A DNA stretch of 64,000 nucleotides, taken from the NCBI GenBank assembly GCA_900771975.1, contig CAAGPV010000009.1, positions 11,933 through 75,932 of the forward strand. Reading direction: 5' to 3'. Numbering within the stretch: position 1 is the first letter of the stretch; each line of letters opens with the position of its first letter. The position numbers and the translations under genes are program-made. Of the stretch, positions 40,983 through 49,024 are shown piece after piece. The notes under the pieces were generated by a model. The model was not told where the DNA came from and did not search any database. It saw only the letters and a program-made list of their open reading frames with translations. The DNA comes from an uncultured Prevotella sp. Lineage in GTDB: Bacteria; Bacteroidota; Bacteroidia; Bacteroidales; Bacteroidaceae.

Positions 40983-42520
40983 ATGAATTGATAGAACTTT
41001 TTACTCAATGGAAAGAACATTCACCTCAAGATGTTGAACGTTTGCCTGGACAGGGGAGCAATAGAGTTTATTATAGGTTATGGGATGCAGATGGGCATCA
41101 TATGATAGGAGTGGAAGGAACAAGTTGTGAAGAAAATCAAGCCTTCATTTATCTATCCCGACATTTTTCTCATCGCCAACTTCCAGTACCAAAAATATTG
41201 GCAGTAAGTTGTGATGGTAAGTATTATCTTCAAACCGATTTGGGGTGCAGATCCCTCTTCGATGCTTTGAAAGGAGGCCGGGAGGCTGGAGGAAGATACA
41301 ATGAAGAAGAGCGTCGGCTGTTAATTCGTACAATCAGAGAACTCCCTAATATCCAAATAAGAGGGGCCCGAGGATTGGATTGGAATAAATGCTATCCTCA
41401 ACCAGAGTTTGATGCGGATAGTATATTATTCGATTTAAACTATTTTAAATACTGCTTTTTAAAGGCAACAGAACTTGAATTCAATGAGTTAAAGCTTCAA
41501 GCAGATTTTCGGTTGTTTGCAAAAGATTTGTTAGCTGAAAAAATGGAAAGTTTCTTGTATCGTGATTTTCAAGCTCGTAATGTAATGCTTGATGCACAGG
41601 GCAATCCGTTTTTTATTGATTTTCAAGGAGGAAGAAAAGGTCCATTCTACTATGATGTGGCATCTTTCTTGTGGCAAGCGTCAGCAAGATATTCTTTTAA
41701 GTTGCGTCGTGAGCTGGTTAAAGAATATTATGAAGCTCTTTCCCAATATACAGAAGTTCCTTCAAAACGTCACTTCGTCCATAGGTTGAGTTTGTTTGTA
41801 TTGTTTAGAACTTTGCAGGTGTTAGGAGCTTATGGCTTTAGAGGGTATTTTGAACACAAGCAACATTTCCTTGAGAGTATTCCACCAGCTATTCAGAACC
41901 TTCGAGATTTACTCAAATCGAAAGATGCCTTTCCTTATCCCTATTTGTTGAAAATACTTAAAAGCCTTACAGAGCTACCACAGTTTTCAGAAGAAACGAA
42001 AGCTTCTAAAGAGGAGAGTAATGAAGGCTCTAATGATTCATCCAAATCTTTGTCACTTGTTAATAGTAATGATGGCCCGGCAACCGTTTCTAAGTATGAA
42101 GGAAAAGGCAAGCTTGTCGTTCGTGTTTATAGCTTTTCTTATAAAAAAGGTATTCCTGAAGACAACTCGGGAAATGGTGGTGGCTATGTATTTGATTGTA
42201 GAAGTACTCATAACCCAGGCCGTTATGAGCCCTACAAAAAAATAACAGGATTGGACGAACCGGTAATTCGTTTTCTTGAAGATGATGGAGAAATACTGGA
42301 ATTCTTAAAACCGGTATATCAATTAGCCGACCATCATGTGGAACGTTTTATGCAACGTGGATTTACCAACTTAATGTTTTGCTTTGGATGTACTGGCGGT
42401 CAACATCGAAGCGTTTATAGTGCACAACACCTTGCCGAACATCTTAACAAAAAATTTGGTATAGAAGTCCATATTTGTCATAGAGAACAAAACATTCGCC
42501 AAATTCTTCCTGCCCGTTGA
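40979..42520 (+). CDS. AmgK-like amino-sugar kinase fused to a RapZ C-terminal domain
   Basis: A 513-residue fusion. Residues 1-330 are an aminoglycoside-phosphotransferase-fold kinase: the nucleotide loop LPGQGSNRVYYRL, the catalytic loop LYRDFQARNVMLD and the metal aspartate in PFFIDFQGGRKGP resemble AmgK, the anomeric kinase that phosphorylates MurNAc/GlcNAc in cell-wall recycling. After a serine-rich linker (about 335-365) residues 372-513 match the RapZ C-terminal domain (VRVYSFSYKKGIP, GGYVFDCRSTHNPGRYE, FGCTGGQHRSVY), which in E. coli RapZ senses glucosamine-6-phosphate. The next gene is MurU-like, the natural partner of AmgK. Together they suggest a MurNAc to UDP-MurNAc salvage route with a built-in amino-sugar sensor. 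The substrate is inferred. Confidence 0.85.
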   Translation: MNELIELFTQWKEHSPQDVERLPGQGSNRVYYRLWDADGHHMIGVEGTSCEENQAFIYLSRHFSHRQLPVPKILAVSCDGKYYLQTDLGCRSLFDALKGGREAGGRYNEEERRLLIRTIRELPNIQIRGARGLDWNKCYPQPEFDADSILFDLNYFKYCFLKATELEFNELKLQADFRLFAKDLLAEKMESFLYRDFQARNVMLDAQGNPFFIDFQGGRKGPFYYDVASFLWQASARYSFKLRRELVKEYYEALSQYTEVPSKRHFVHRLSLFVLFRTLQVLGAYGFRGYFEHKQHFLESIPPAIQNLRDLLKSKDAFPYPYLLKILKSLTELPQFSEETKASKEESNEGSNDSSKSLSLVNSNDGPATVSKYEGKGKLVVRVYSFSYKKGIPEDNSGNGGGYVFDCRSTHNPGRYEPYKKITGLDEPVIRFLEDDGEILEFLKPVYQLADHHVERFMQRGFTNLMFCFGCTGGQHRSVYSAQHLAEHLNKKFGIEVHICHREQNIRQILPAR

Positions 42521-42579
42521 TTATATACATCAAAACACGCTTTCTGAAGGATAAATTTTCGTGATACAAAAGTTTTCAG

Positions 42580-42587
42580 TAAATTTG
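42580..42587 (+). promoter_or_regulatory. -7 element before the MurU-like gene
   Basis: TAAATTTG, 22 bp before the ATG. The upstream TTTTC at 19 bp is a weak -33. Could give extra transcription beyond read-through from the kinase gene. Confidence 0.45.
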
Positions 42588-42609
42588 CATATATTTAAAA
42601 TTACAGTTC

Positions 42610-43368
42610 ATGCAAGCAATGATCTTTGCCGCAGGTTTGGGTACACGGCTTAAGCCATTAACCGACATAATGCCGAAGGCTCTTGTCGAAGTAGGGGGTG
42701 TCCCCTTGTTAAGGCGCGTGATATATTCATTACATGATGTTGGCTTTGATAGAATTGTAGTAAATGTTCACCATTTTGCGTCACAAATAGAAGCCTATCT
42801 TCAAGCAAACGATAATTTTGGCTTGGATATTCGTATCTCCGATGAAACAAAAGAGTTGTTGGAAACGGGTGGGGGATTAAAGCACGCCAGCCAATTGTTC
42901 CTTCCCCAGGAACCGATACTTATTCATAATGTTGACATTCTAAGTAATGTGAACCTTTTGAAGTTTTACCATAAGCCAGTTCAAGGAGCCAACTTGCTGG
43001 TTAGTAAACGCAAAACAAAGCGCTATCTGCTTTTTGATGGGAATATGCGCTTGGTGGGATGGACCAATATTGAAACAAAACAAGTTAAAAGCCCTTATCC
43101 TGAATTGCTTTCTATGCCATACGAATTGTTGATGGAGCGATACAAAAAATTTGCTTTTAGCGGTATACATGTGTTTTCTCCGAAACTATTCTCGAAGATG
43201 GCCGATTGGCCACAACGATTTTCAATCATAGATTTCTATTTGAAAGTGTGTGATCAAGAAGAGATTTATGGATGTGTGAAAGAAGATTTAAAATTGTTGG
43301 ATGTTGGGAAATTATCCACCTTACATGAAGCAGAAACATTTTTGCGAGATCTTGAAATTAGTCGATAA
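42610..43368 (+). CDS. MurU-like sugar-phosphate nucleotidyltransferase
   Basis: A 252-residue nucleotidyltransferase. The N-terminal signature AMIFAAGLGTRLKPLTDIMP with KALVEVGGVPLL binds the nucleotide, and LLETGGGLKHASQLF and ILIHNVDILSNVNLL are the usual metal/sugar motifs. In Pseudomonas MurU converts MurNAc-1-phosphate to UDP-MurNAc after AmgK; the position 89 bp after an AmgK-like gene supports that assignment, though other NDP-sugar synthases share the fold. Confidence 0.85.
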   Translation: MQAMIFAAGLGTRLKPLTDIMPKALVEVGGVPLLRRVIYSLHDVGFDRIVVNVHHFASQIEAYLQANDNFGLDIRISDETKELLETGGGLKHASQLFLPQEPILIHNVDILSNVNLLKFYHKPVQGANLLVSKRKTKRYLLFDGNMRLVGWTNIETKQVKSPYPELLSMPYELLMERYKKFAFSGIHVFSPKLFSKMADWPQRFSIIDFYLKVCDQEEIYGCVKEDLKLLDVGKLSTLHEAETFLRDLEISR

Positions 43369-43400
43369 ATAAAGATATAGCAATATAACATTAAAAAGAT

Positions 43401-45011
43401 ATGCAACAGAAGATTATCATTCTTGATTTTGGCTCACAAACCACGCAGCTAATTGGCCGTCGCGTACGTGAGTTGGACACCTTCTGCGAGATTATGCCTT
43501 ACAACAAGTTTCCGAAGGATGACAAGAGCGTTATTGGTGTTATCCTTAGCGGAAGCCCCTATTCGGTACACGACAAAGAGGCCTTTAAGGTGGACTTGAA
43601 CCAGTTCATCGGCAGAATTCCTGTGCTTGGCATCTGCTATGGTGCTCAGTATATTTCCTATGCCAATGGAGGAAAGGTGGAAGCAGCCGACTCGCGTGAG
43701 TATGGACGTGCCAATTTGGAGCAGTTTGACAGGAAAAACCCGTTGTTCAAGGATTTTGTTGACAACTCGCAGGTGTGGATGAGTCATGGAGATACCATCA
43801 CGGCTATTCCCGAAGATTACAAGTGTATAGCGTCTACAGCCAATGTAAAGTTTGCTGCTTATGCTTCAACAAGCCAACCTGTATGGGCTGTACAGTTCCA
43901 TCCAGAAGTGTTCCATACACTTCAAGGTACACAGTTGTTGAAAAATTTCGTGGTTGACATTTGTGGCAGTAAGCAAGATTGGAGTGCCGACTCTTTTGTC
44001 GATACAACCGTACGGGAGCTAAAAGATCAACTTGGGGACGACAAGGTGATACTTGGCCTTTCTGGTGGTGTTGATTCAAGTGTCGCAGCGGTTTTACTCC
44101 ACAAGGCGATAGGTAAGAATCTTACATGTATCTTTGTTGACCATGGAATGCTTCGCAAGAATGAGTTCCATGATGTGATGAAGGATTACGAAGGACTCGG
44201 CCTTAATGTTATCGGAGTTGATGCTTCCGAGAAATTTTTTGCCGACCTCGCAGGTGTTACAGACCCAGAACGCAAACGAAAGATAATCGGCCGCGACTTT
44301 GTGGAAGTGTTTAATGCTGAGGCTAAGAAACAGACAGGTGCGAAGTGGCTTGCTCAAGGCACTATCTATCCCGACCGTATAGAAAGTCTTAACATAACGG
44401 GTAAGGTCATAAAGAGTCACCACAATGTTGGTGGCCTCCCAAAAGAGATGAACCTTCAACTCTGCGAACCTTTAAAATGGTTGTTTAAGGACGAGGTTCG
44501 GCGTGTGGGTCGTTCGCTCGGTATGCCGGAACATCTGATTACGCGTCATCCTTTCCCAGGCCCAGGACTTGCAGTCCGCATATTGGGTGACATCACTCCT
44601 GAGAAAGTTCGAATCCTTCAGGATGCCGATGATATATATATTCGCGGATTGCGTGAATATAAGGTAAAACTCTCTGGCGAAGAAGCGCGCCGAGTGCTTG
44701 CTGCAGGTGTGCCTGCAGATATGCAAAACGGCGAAATAGAAGTGTCTCTCTACGACCAGATTTGGCAAGCAGGAACAGTACTCCTTTCAACAGTACGTAG
44801 TGTTGGCGTTATGGGCGATGAACGTACATACGAGCATCCTGTAGCTCTTCGCGCCGTTACTTCTACTGATGCTATGACTGCCGATTGGGCTCATTTGCCA
44901 TACGATTTTATGGCCAAAGTGTCTAATGAGATTATTAATAAAGTACGTGGTGTTAACAGAGTTTGTTACGATATATCCTCAAAACCACCTTCGACAATTG
45001 AATGGGAATAA
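43401..45011 (+). CDS. guaA: GMP synthase (glutamine-hydrolysing)
   Basis: A 536-residue enzyme that aminates XMP to GMP. The class I glutaminase is N-terminal (LGICYGAQYISYANGG, catalytic Cys near 78; AVQFHPEVFHT), followed by the ATP-pyrophosphatase with the P-loop ILGLSGGVDSSVAAVLLHKA (about residues 215-234) and the dimerisation domain with HPFPGPGLAVRILGD. Codon use is richer in G/C-ending codons than the neighbours, consistent with high expression. The upstream gap is only 32 bp, so it may be read from the MurU-like transcript. Confidence 0.96.
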   Translation: MQQKIIILDFGSQTTQLIGRRVRELDTFCEIMPYNKFPKDDKSVIGVILSGSPYSVHDKEAFKVDLNQFIGRIPVLGICYGAQYISYANGGKVEAADSREYGRANLEQFDRKNPLFKDFVDNSQVWMSHGDTITAIPEDYKCIASTANVKFAAYASTSQPVWAVQFHPEVFHTLQGTQLLKNFVVDICGSKQDWSADSFVDTTVRELKDQLGDDKVILGLSGGVDSSVAAVLLHKAIGKNLTCIFVDHGMLRKNEFHDVMKDYEGLGLNVIGVDASEKFFADLAGVTDPERKRKIIGRDFVEVFNAEAKKQTGAKWLAQGTIYPDRIESLNITGKVIKSHHNVGGLPKEMNLQLCEPLKWLFKDEVRRVGRSLGMPEHLITRHPFPGPGLAVRILGDITPEKVRILQDADDIYIRGLREYKVKLSGEEARRVLAAGVPADMQNGEIEVSLYDQIWQAGTVLLSTVRSVGVMGDERTYEHPVALRAVTSTDAMTADWAHLPYDFMAKVSNEIINKVRGVNRVCYDISSKPPSTIEWE

Positions 45012-45111
45012 ATATATTTCCAAGAGATGTTGTCATAACCATCCAGAAAGGTAGTTAGTTATAATTCATTCTAACTTTGCCTTTAACTGAATGTCAAACA
45101 GATGTAACAAT

Positions 45112-45150
45112 AAAGAAACGGGCTAATTAAAGCTCGTTTCTTTATTTTGT
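45112..45150 (+). terminator. Terminator after guaA
   Basis: Stem AAAGAAACGGGCT / AGCTCGTTTCTTT (one G-T pair) followed by TTATTTTGT. Confidence 0.75.
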
Positions 45151-45200
45151 AAAAGCTTTTCTGGATACTTCTGTTTACTTGTTTTTTATTGATGTCTGCC

Positions 45201-45309
45201 GTTTTTTAAATCATAGCCTACGTTTTAGCTTCCAAAACCTATGGTTTTAGCCTCTAAAACATAGGCTTTTACACCCTAACAAAGCCGGTTTTGGACCGTA
45301 ATTTATAAC
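45201..45309. repeat. Degenerate 22-bp periodic repeat, locus 2
   Basis: About five consecutive units at 22-bp spacing, the clearest starting at 45222 (GTTTTAGCTTCCAAAACC), 45244 (GTTTTAGCCTCTAAAACA) and 45266 (CTTTTACACCCTAACAAA). The join between units forms palindromes such as AAAACCTATGGTTTT. The reverse complement of the 14.4-kb repeat aligns with it. It lies between the guaA terminator and the groES promoter region. Confidence 0.7.
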
Positions 45310-45363
45310 GTCTTGTTTTTTAGTTAGTTATATAGTGTTGTTGGCAGAACTGTAAATTCGAGT

Positions 45364-45401
45364 CTGACACGATTGTCAGTTGTGTAATGACAAAAATGTC
45401 A
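45364..45401. promoter_or_regulatory. Paired TGACA-N4-TGTCA dyads upstream of groES
   Basis: CTGACA-CGAT-TGTCAG at 45364-45379 and TGACA-AAAA-TGTCA at 45388-45401. Both are perfect inverted repeats with the same 4-bp spacer, centres 23 bp apart (about two helical turns), as expected for cooperative dimers of one regulator. Confidence 0.65.
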
Positions 45402-45412
45402 GAGTGGTGTTT

Positions 45413-45428
45413 TGGCATGATTTTAGCA
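45413..45428 (+). promoter_or_regulatory. Sigma-54-like promoter of groES-groEL
   Basis: TGGCATG-ATTT-TAGCA: GG at 45414-45415 and GC at 45426-45427 separated by exactly 10 bp, matching the -24/-12 consensus TGGCACG-N4-TTGCA at most positions. The predicted start near 45439 gives a leader of about 36 nt. No TAnnTTTG element is visible before groES. Confidence 0.55.
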
Positions 45429-45474
45429 TAAGAGTAGATGTAAATATAAAAATCAAATTAAAAATATAACAATT

Positions 45475-45744
45475 ATGACTATTAAACCATTAGCAGACAG
45501 AGTACTGGTATTGCCAGCACCGGCAGAAGAAAAAGTTGGAGGAATCATAATTCCTGATACAGCAAAAGAAAAACCACAGCGCGGCAAGGTTGTTGCTGTT
45601 GGTAATGGCACAAAAGACGACGCAATGGTCTTAAAGGCTGGCGATGAAGTCCTTTATGGAAAGTATGCTGGTACAGAAATAGAAAATGAAGGCGAGAAGT
45701 ACCTCATCATGCGCCAAAGCGATGTTTTGGCAGTATTGGCATAA
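45475..45744 (+). CDS. groES: Co-chaperonin GroES
   Basis: An 89-residue heptameric lid for GroEL. IKPLADRVLVLPAPAEEKVG at the N-terminus, the mobile loop GGIIIPDTAKEKPQRGKVVA, and the C-terminal LIMRQSDVLAVLA are typical. It is 52 bp upstream of groEL in one operon. Confidence 0.97.
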   Translation: MTIKPLADRVLVLPAPAEEKVGGIIIPDTAKEKPQRGKVVAVGNGTKDDAMVLKAGDEVLYGKYAGTEIENEGEKYLIMRQSDVLAVLA

Positions 45745-45796
45745 GCCTTAACAATTACACGGTATAATTTAACAAAAAATTTAGGATATATTTATT

Positions 45797-47425
45797 ATGG
45801 CAAAAGATATTAAATTTGATACAGACGCGCGCAATTTGCTTAAGCAAGGTGTAGACCAATTGGCAAATGCAGTAAAGGTAACACTTGGCCCAAAAGGTCG
45901 TAATGTGGTTATAGAGAAAAAATTCGGTGCACCTCAAATTACAAAAGATGGTGTAACTGTTGCTAAAGAAGTAGAACTTGAAGATAAGTTTGAAAATACT
46001 GGTGCTCAGTTGGTTAAGAGTGTAGCGTCAAAGACTGGAGATGATGCTGGCGATGGTACTACCACAGCAACTATTCTTACTCAAGCAATTGTGACAGAAG
46101 GTTTGAAAAACGTTACGGCTGGTGCCAATCCTATGGATTTGAAGCGTGGTATTGACAAGGCTGTTTCCAAAGTCGTTGACTTTATCAAAGAAAACGCCGA
46201 ACAAGTTGGTGACAATTATGACAAGATAGAACAAGTTGCTACTGTAAGTGCAAACAACGATCCTGAAATTGGTAAGTTGTTGGCAGATGCTATGCGCAAA
46301 GTTTCCAAAGACGGTGTAATAACCATTGAGGAAAGCAAGAGCCGTGACACCCATATTGACGTAGTGGAAGGTATGCAGTTTGATCGTGGTTATCTTTCAG
46401 GCTATTTCATGACAGATGCAGACAAGATGGAGTGTGTAATGGACAATCCTTATATACTTATCTATGACAAGAAGATTTCTAACATTAAAGACTTCTTGCC
46501 TATTTTACAACCAGCAGCTGAAAGTGGCCGTCCTTTGCTTGTTATCGCAGAAGATGTTGACTCTGAAGCTTTGACCACTCTCGTAGTGAATAGACTTCGC
46601 GGTGGGTTGAAGATTTGTGCTGTAAAAGCTCCAGGCTTTGGAGACCGTCGCAAAGCTATGCTTGAAGATATTGCAGTCTTGACTCATGGTGTTGTAATCA
46701 GCGAGGATAAAGGTTTGACTTTGGATAAGGCAACTTTGGAAATGCTTGGTACAGCAGAGAAAGTTACTGTTACGAAAGATAATACTACCATTGTTAACGG
46801 AGCCGGTGACAAACAAGCCATTGCAGACCGTGTTGCTCAAATCAAGAATGAAATAGAAAACACGACAAGCTCTTATGATAAAGACAAACTGAAAGAGCGT
46901 TTGGCTAAGCTTGCAGGTGGTGTGGCAGTCCTCTATGTAGGTGCCAATAGTGAAGTTGAGATGAAGGAAAAGAAAGACCGTGTAGACGATGCTCTATGTG
47001 CAACGCGTGCAGCTACAGAAGAAGGCGTAGTTGTCGGTGGCGGCACAACTTACATTCGCGCTTTGGAAGCATTGAAAGGCTTGAAAGGTGAGAATCAAGA
47101 TGAGCAGACCGGTATTAATATAGTTGAGCGTGCCATTGAAGAGCCTTTACGTCAAATTGTTGCTAATGCAGGTGGTGAAGGTGCTGTTGTTGTAGACAAG
47201 GTACGCGCAGGTAAAGGTGATTATGGTTACAATGCCCGCAAGGATGTTTATGAAGACTTGCGTGCAGCAGGTGTTATCGATCCAGCTAAGGTTGCTCGTG
47301 TAGCATTGGAAAATGCCGCTTCAATTGCAGGCATGTTCCTCACGACAGAATGTCTTATTGTAGACAAGCCTGAGCCACAACCTGCTATGCCGGCAGCACA
47401 ACCTGGAATGGGTGGCATGATGTAA
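45797..47425 (+). CDS. groEL: Chaperonin GroEL
   Basis: A 542-residue, 60-kDa chaperonin that folds proteins in an ATP-driven double ring with GroES. VTLGPKGRNVVIEKKFGAP, the ATP loop GDGTTTATILTQAIV (about residues 86-100), the equatorial ATP motif EEGVVVGGGTTYIRALEALK and the C-terminal GMGGMM tail are present. Full length for the family. Confidence 0.98.
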   Translation: MAKDIKFDTDARNLLKQGVDQLANAVKVTLGPKGRNVVIEKKFGAPQITKDGVTVAKEVELEDKFENTGAQLVKSVASKTGDDAGDGTTTATILTQAIVTEGLKNVTAGANPMDLKRGIDKAVSKVVDFIKENAEQVGDNYDKIEQVATVSANNDPEIGKLLADAMRKVSKDGVITIEESKSRDTHIDVVEGMQFDRGYLSGYFMTDADKMECVMDNPYILIYDKKISNIKDFLPILQPAAESGRPLLVIAEDVDSEALTTLVVNRLRGGLKICAVKAPGFGDRRKAMLEDIAVLTHGVVISEDKGLTLDKATLEMLGTAEKVTVTKDNTTIVNGAGDKQAIADRVAQIKNEIENTTSSYDKDKLKERLAKLAGGVAVLYVGANSEVEMKEKKDRVDDALCATRAATEEGVVVGGGTTYIRALEALKGLKGENQDEQTGINIVERAIEEPLRQIVANAGGEGAVVVDKVRAGKGDYGYNARKDVYEDLRAAGVIDPAKVARVALENAASIAGMFLTTECLIVDKPEPQPAMPAAQPGMGGMM

Positions 47426-47449
47426 GCAAGTTTGCTAACTATAGTTGAC

Positions 47450-47487
47450 AAAAAGAAGGGTATTGAAATAATATCCTTCTTTTTTTG
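47450..47487 (+). terminator. Terminator of groEL
   Basis: Stem AAAAGAAGGGTATT / AATATCCTTCTTTT followed by a long T-run. Confidence 0.88.
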
Positions 47488-47528
47488 TTTTTTTTGTTTA
47501 TAAATATGCTTTTTTTCTTGCAATAATT

Positions 47529-47559
47529 TTGGTGGGTATTTCATTAATCTGTAAATTTG
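47529..47559 (+). promoter_or_regulatory. Promoter upstream of the queH-like gene / candidate sRNA
   Basis: TTG (47529-47531, within TTTTG), 20 bp, TAAATTTG (47552-47559). The next open frame starts about 190 bp later, with a terminator in between. Confidence 0.75.
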
Positions 47560-47565
47560 CAATTG

Positions 47566-47693
47566 TAAGATTGAAATAAAAGACAATATGCCTCGTTAAG
47601 AGGATCAAGATATTTTTTGATTTGTTTTAGTAGATTAGTTTTTAAGTAGTTTGTTTTTTGAGAATCGGGCGTCGTGAGACATCCGATTTTTTT
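47566..47693 (+). ncRNA. Candidate small RNA or 5' leader with internal terminator
   Basis: Between a good promoter and a terminator hairpin there is a ~128-nt transcript without a convincing frame. It contains a small hairpin (CCTC-GTTAA-GAGG near 47592-47605) and a second AT-rich one. Either a free-standing RNA or an attenuated leader of the downstream gene. No known riboswitch consensus was recognised. Confidence 0.45.
47663..47693 (+). terminator. Intrinsic terminator in the queH-like leader
   Basis: Stem AATCGGGCGTC / GACATCCGATT (one mismatch) with a 4-nt loop and a run of seven T, about 60 bp before the open frame. Confidence 0.72.
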
Positions 47694-47754
47694 ATGTAGA
47701 TGAACGAAATGAATTGTTTACAAAGAGTTTTCTTTGATGACAGTCAAATTAATA

Positions 47755-48924
47755 ATGATGAAAAAGATAAATAAAAATGAATTGATTGTGCCTGGAGGTG
47801 CAACAAAAGTCTTGTTGCATACCTGTTGTGCACCTTGTTCCTCTGCCATTATAGAATGTATGTTGCAGCACAATATACGCCCGACAATCTTCTATTGCAA
47901 TCCTAATATTTACCCAAAGGCTGAATATGAAATCCGAAAAAATGAATGTGTAAGATATGCAAAATCGTTAGGACTTGATGTTGTAGAAGCTGCTTACGAC
48001 CATGAAGCGTGGCTTCATTCTGTACATGGTTTTGAAACCTGTACAGAAAGGGGCGGTAGATGTGAGATATGTTTCAAGCAACGCCTCAGGTGTGCAGCCC
48101 AATATGCGCATGACCATCATTTTAGTGTGATTACAACTACTCTTGCTTCTTCTCGTTGGAAAAGTCTTGACCAGATTAATGAAGCTGGAAATTATGCTGT
48201 AGCACCCTTTGCCGATGTGTTATGGTGGCCGCATAATTGGCGTAAGGGTGGACTGAGTGAACGAAGACTTGCCATTATAAAAGAATATAACTTCTATAAT
48301 CAGAAATATTGTGGATGTGAGTTTAGTATGCGTAAAAATAAAATCTTGTTTTTGCACGGCTTTACATCGAGCGGCTCCTGTGAGATTGCTCGAACATTGG
48401 CTGAAGAGTTGGCACGTTACGCAACCGTGATTGCTCCAGATTTACCACTTCATCCGCAAGAAGCCTTGAATATGATAAAACAACTCTGTGCTCATTTGAA
48501 GCCCGATTTGATCGTGGGCTCAAGTTGTGGTGGAATGTATGCCCAACAGATATCTTCTCTATTGCATATTCCTTCTTTGCTTGTAAATCCTTATTTTAAG
48601 ATGTCCTTATTTCTTAAAGATCGTTTGGGGGTAGGTCAATATAAATCGTATCGAAAAGATGGCATAATGACATTTAACGTTACTGACCAATTGGTTCATG
48701 AATACCAAGAAAATGAAAAATGTCAATTTCTCAATTATAAGAAAGAGAATATAAACTTGATTTGGGGAATGTTCGGAACAAATGATACTTTGGCCAACTT
48801 CAAAGACCTCTTTGAAAAGTATTATTCCAATTCCTATTCGTTTTATGGTCCCCACACGATGAATAATGATAATGTAAAAAAGGATTTAATCCCGACAATT
48901 CATAAAATGTTAGATGCCAATTAG
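47755..48924 (+). CDS. Epoxyqueuosine reductase QueH-like protein fused to a YqiA-like esterase
   Basis: A 389-residue fusion. Residues 1-190 match QueH (formerly DUF208), which reduces epoxyqueuosine to queuosine in tRNA: LLHTCCAPCSSAII holds the vicinal cysteines, GGRCEICFKQRL a CxxC pair and KYCGCEFS further ligands. Residues 195-389 form an alpha/beta hydrolase of the YqiA/UPF0227 esterase type: ILFLHGFTSSGSCEIARTLA, the nucleophile elbow VGSSCGGMYAQQI, the acid in WGMFGTNDT and a late histidine in FYGPHTMNN. The frame is continuous, with an internal ATG at the junction. Start uncertain: ATGs at 47737, 47755 and 47758 are in frame and no ribosome site decides. Confidence 0.82.
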   Translation: MMKKINKNELIVPGGATKVLLHTCCAPCSSAIIECMLQHNIRPTIFYCNPNIYPKAEYEIRKNECVRYAKSLGLDVVEAAYDHEAWLHSVHGFETCTERGGRCEICFKQRLRCAAQYAHDHHFSVITTTLASSRWKSLDQINEAGNYAVAPFADVLWWPHNWRKGGLSERRLAIIKEYNFYNQKYCGCEFSMRKNKILFLHGFTSSGSCEIARTLAEELARYATVIAPDLPLHPQEALNMIKQLCAHLKPDLIVGSSCGGMYAQQISSLLHIPSLLVNPYFKMSLFLKDRLGVGQYKSYRKDGIMTFNVTDQLVHEYQENEKCQFLNYKKENINLIWGMFGTNDTLANFKDLFEKYYSNSYSFYGPHTMNNDNVKKDLIPTIHKMLDAN

Positions 48925-48987
48925 AAAAAAGGCTTTTTTGTTTTGAAAAATCAAATCGTTTATAGAAGTTAAATTCTTTGAAAATTA

Positions 48988-49018
48988 TTGGAAATTGCAA
49001 AATAAATGAGTAATTTTG
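48988..49018 (+). promoter_or_regulatory. Orphan promoter
   Basis: TTG (48988-48990), 20 bp, TAATTTTG (49011-49018), pointing into a gap that ends at the 3' end of a leftward gene. No gene on this strand follows. Confidence 0.72.
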
Positions 49019-49024
49019 CGCAAT

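Noticed and set aside
45201..45309. CRISPR array
   Set aside because: Units run at 22 bp without unique spacers and no cas genes are nearby.
45312..45474. CIRCE/HrcA element before groES
   Set aside because: The TTAGCACTC-N9-GAGTGCTAA motif is absent.
47566..47693. preQ1 riboswitch in the QueH leader
   Set aside because: The small hairpins do not fit the preQ1-I or preQ1-II consensus that I know; kept only as an unassigned leader or sRNA.
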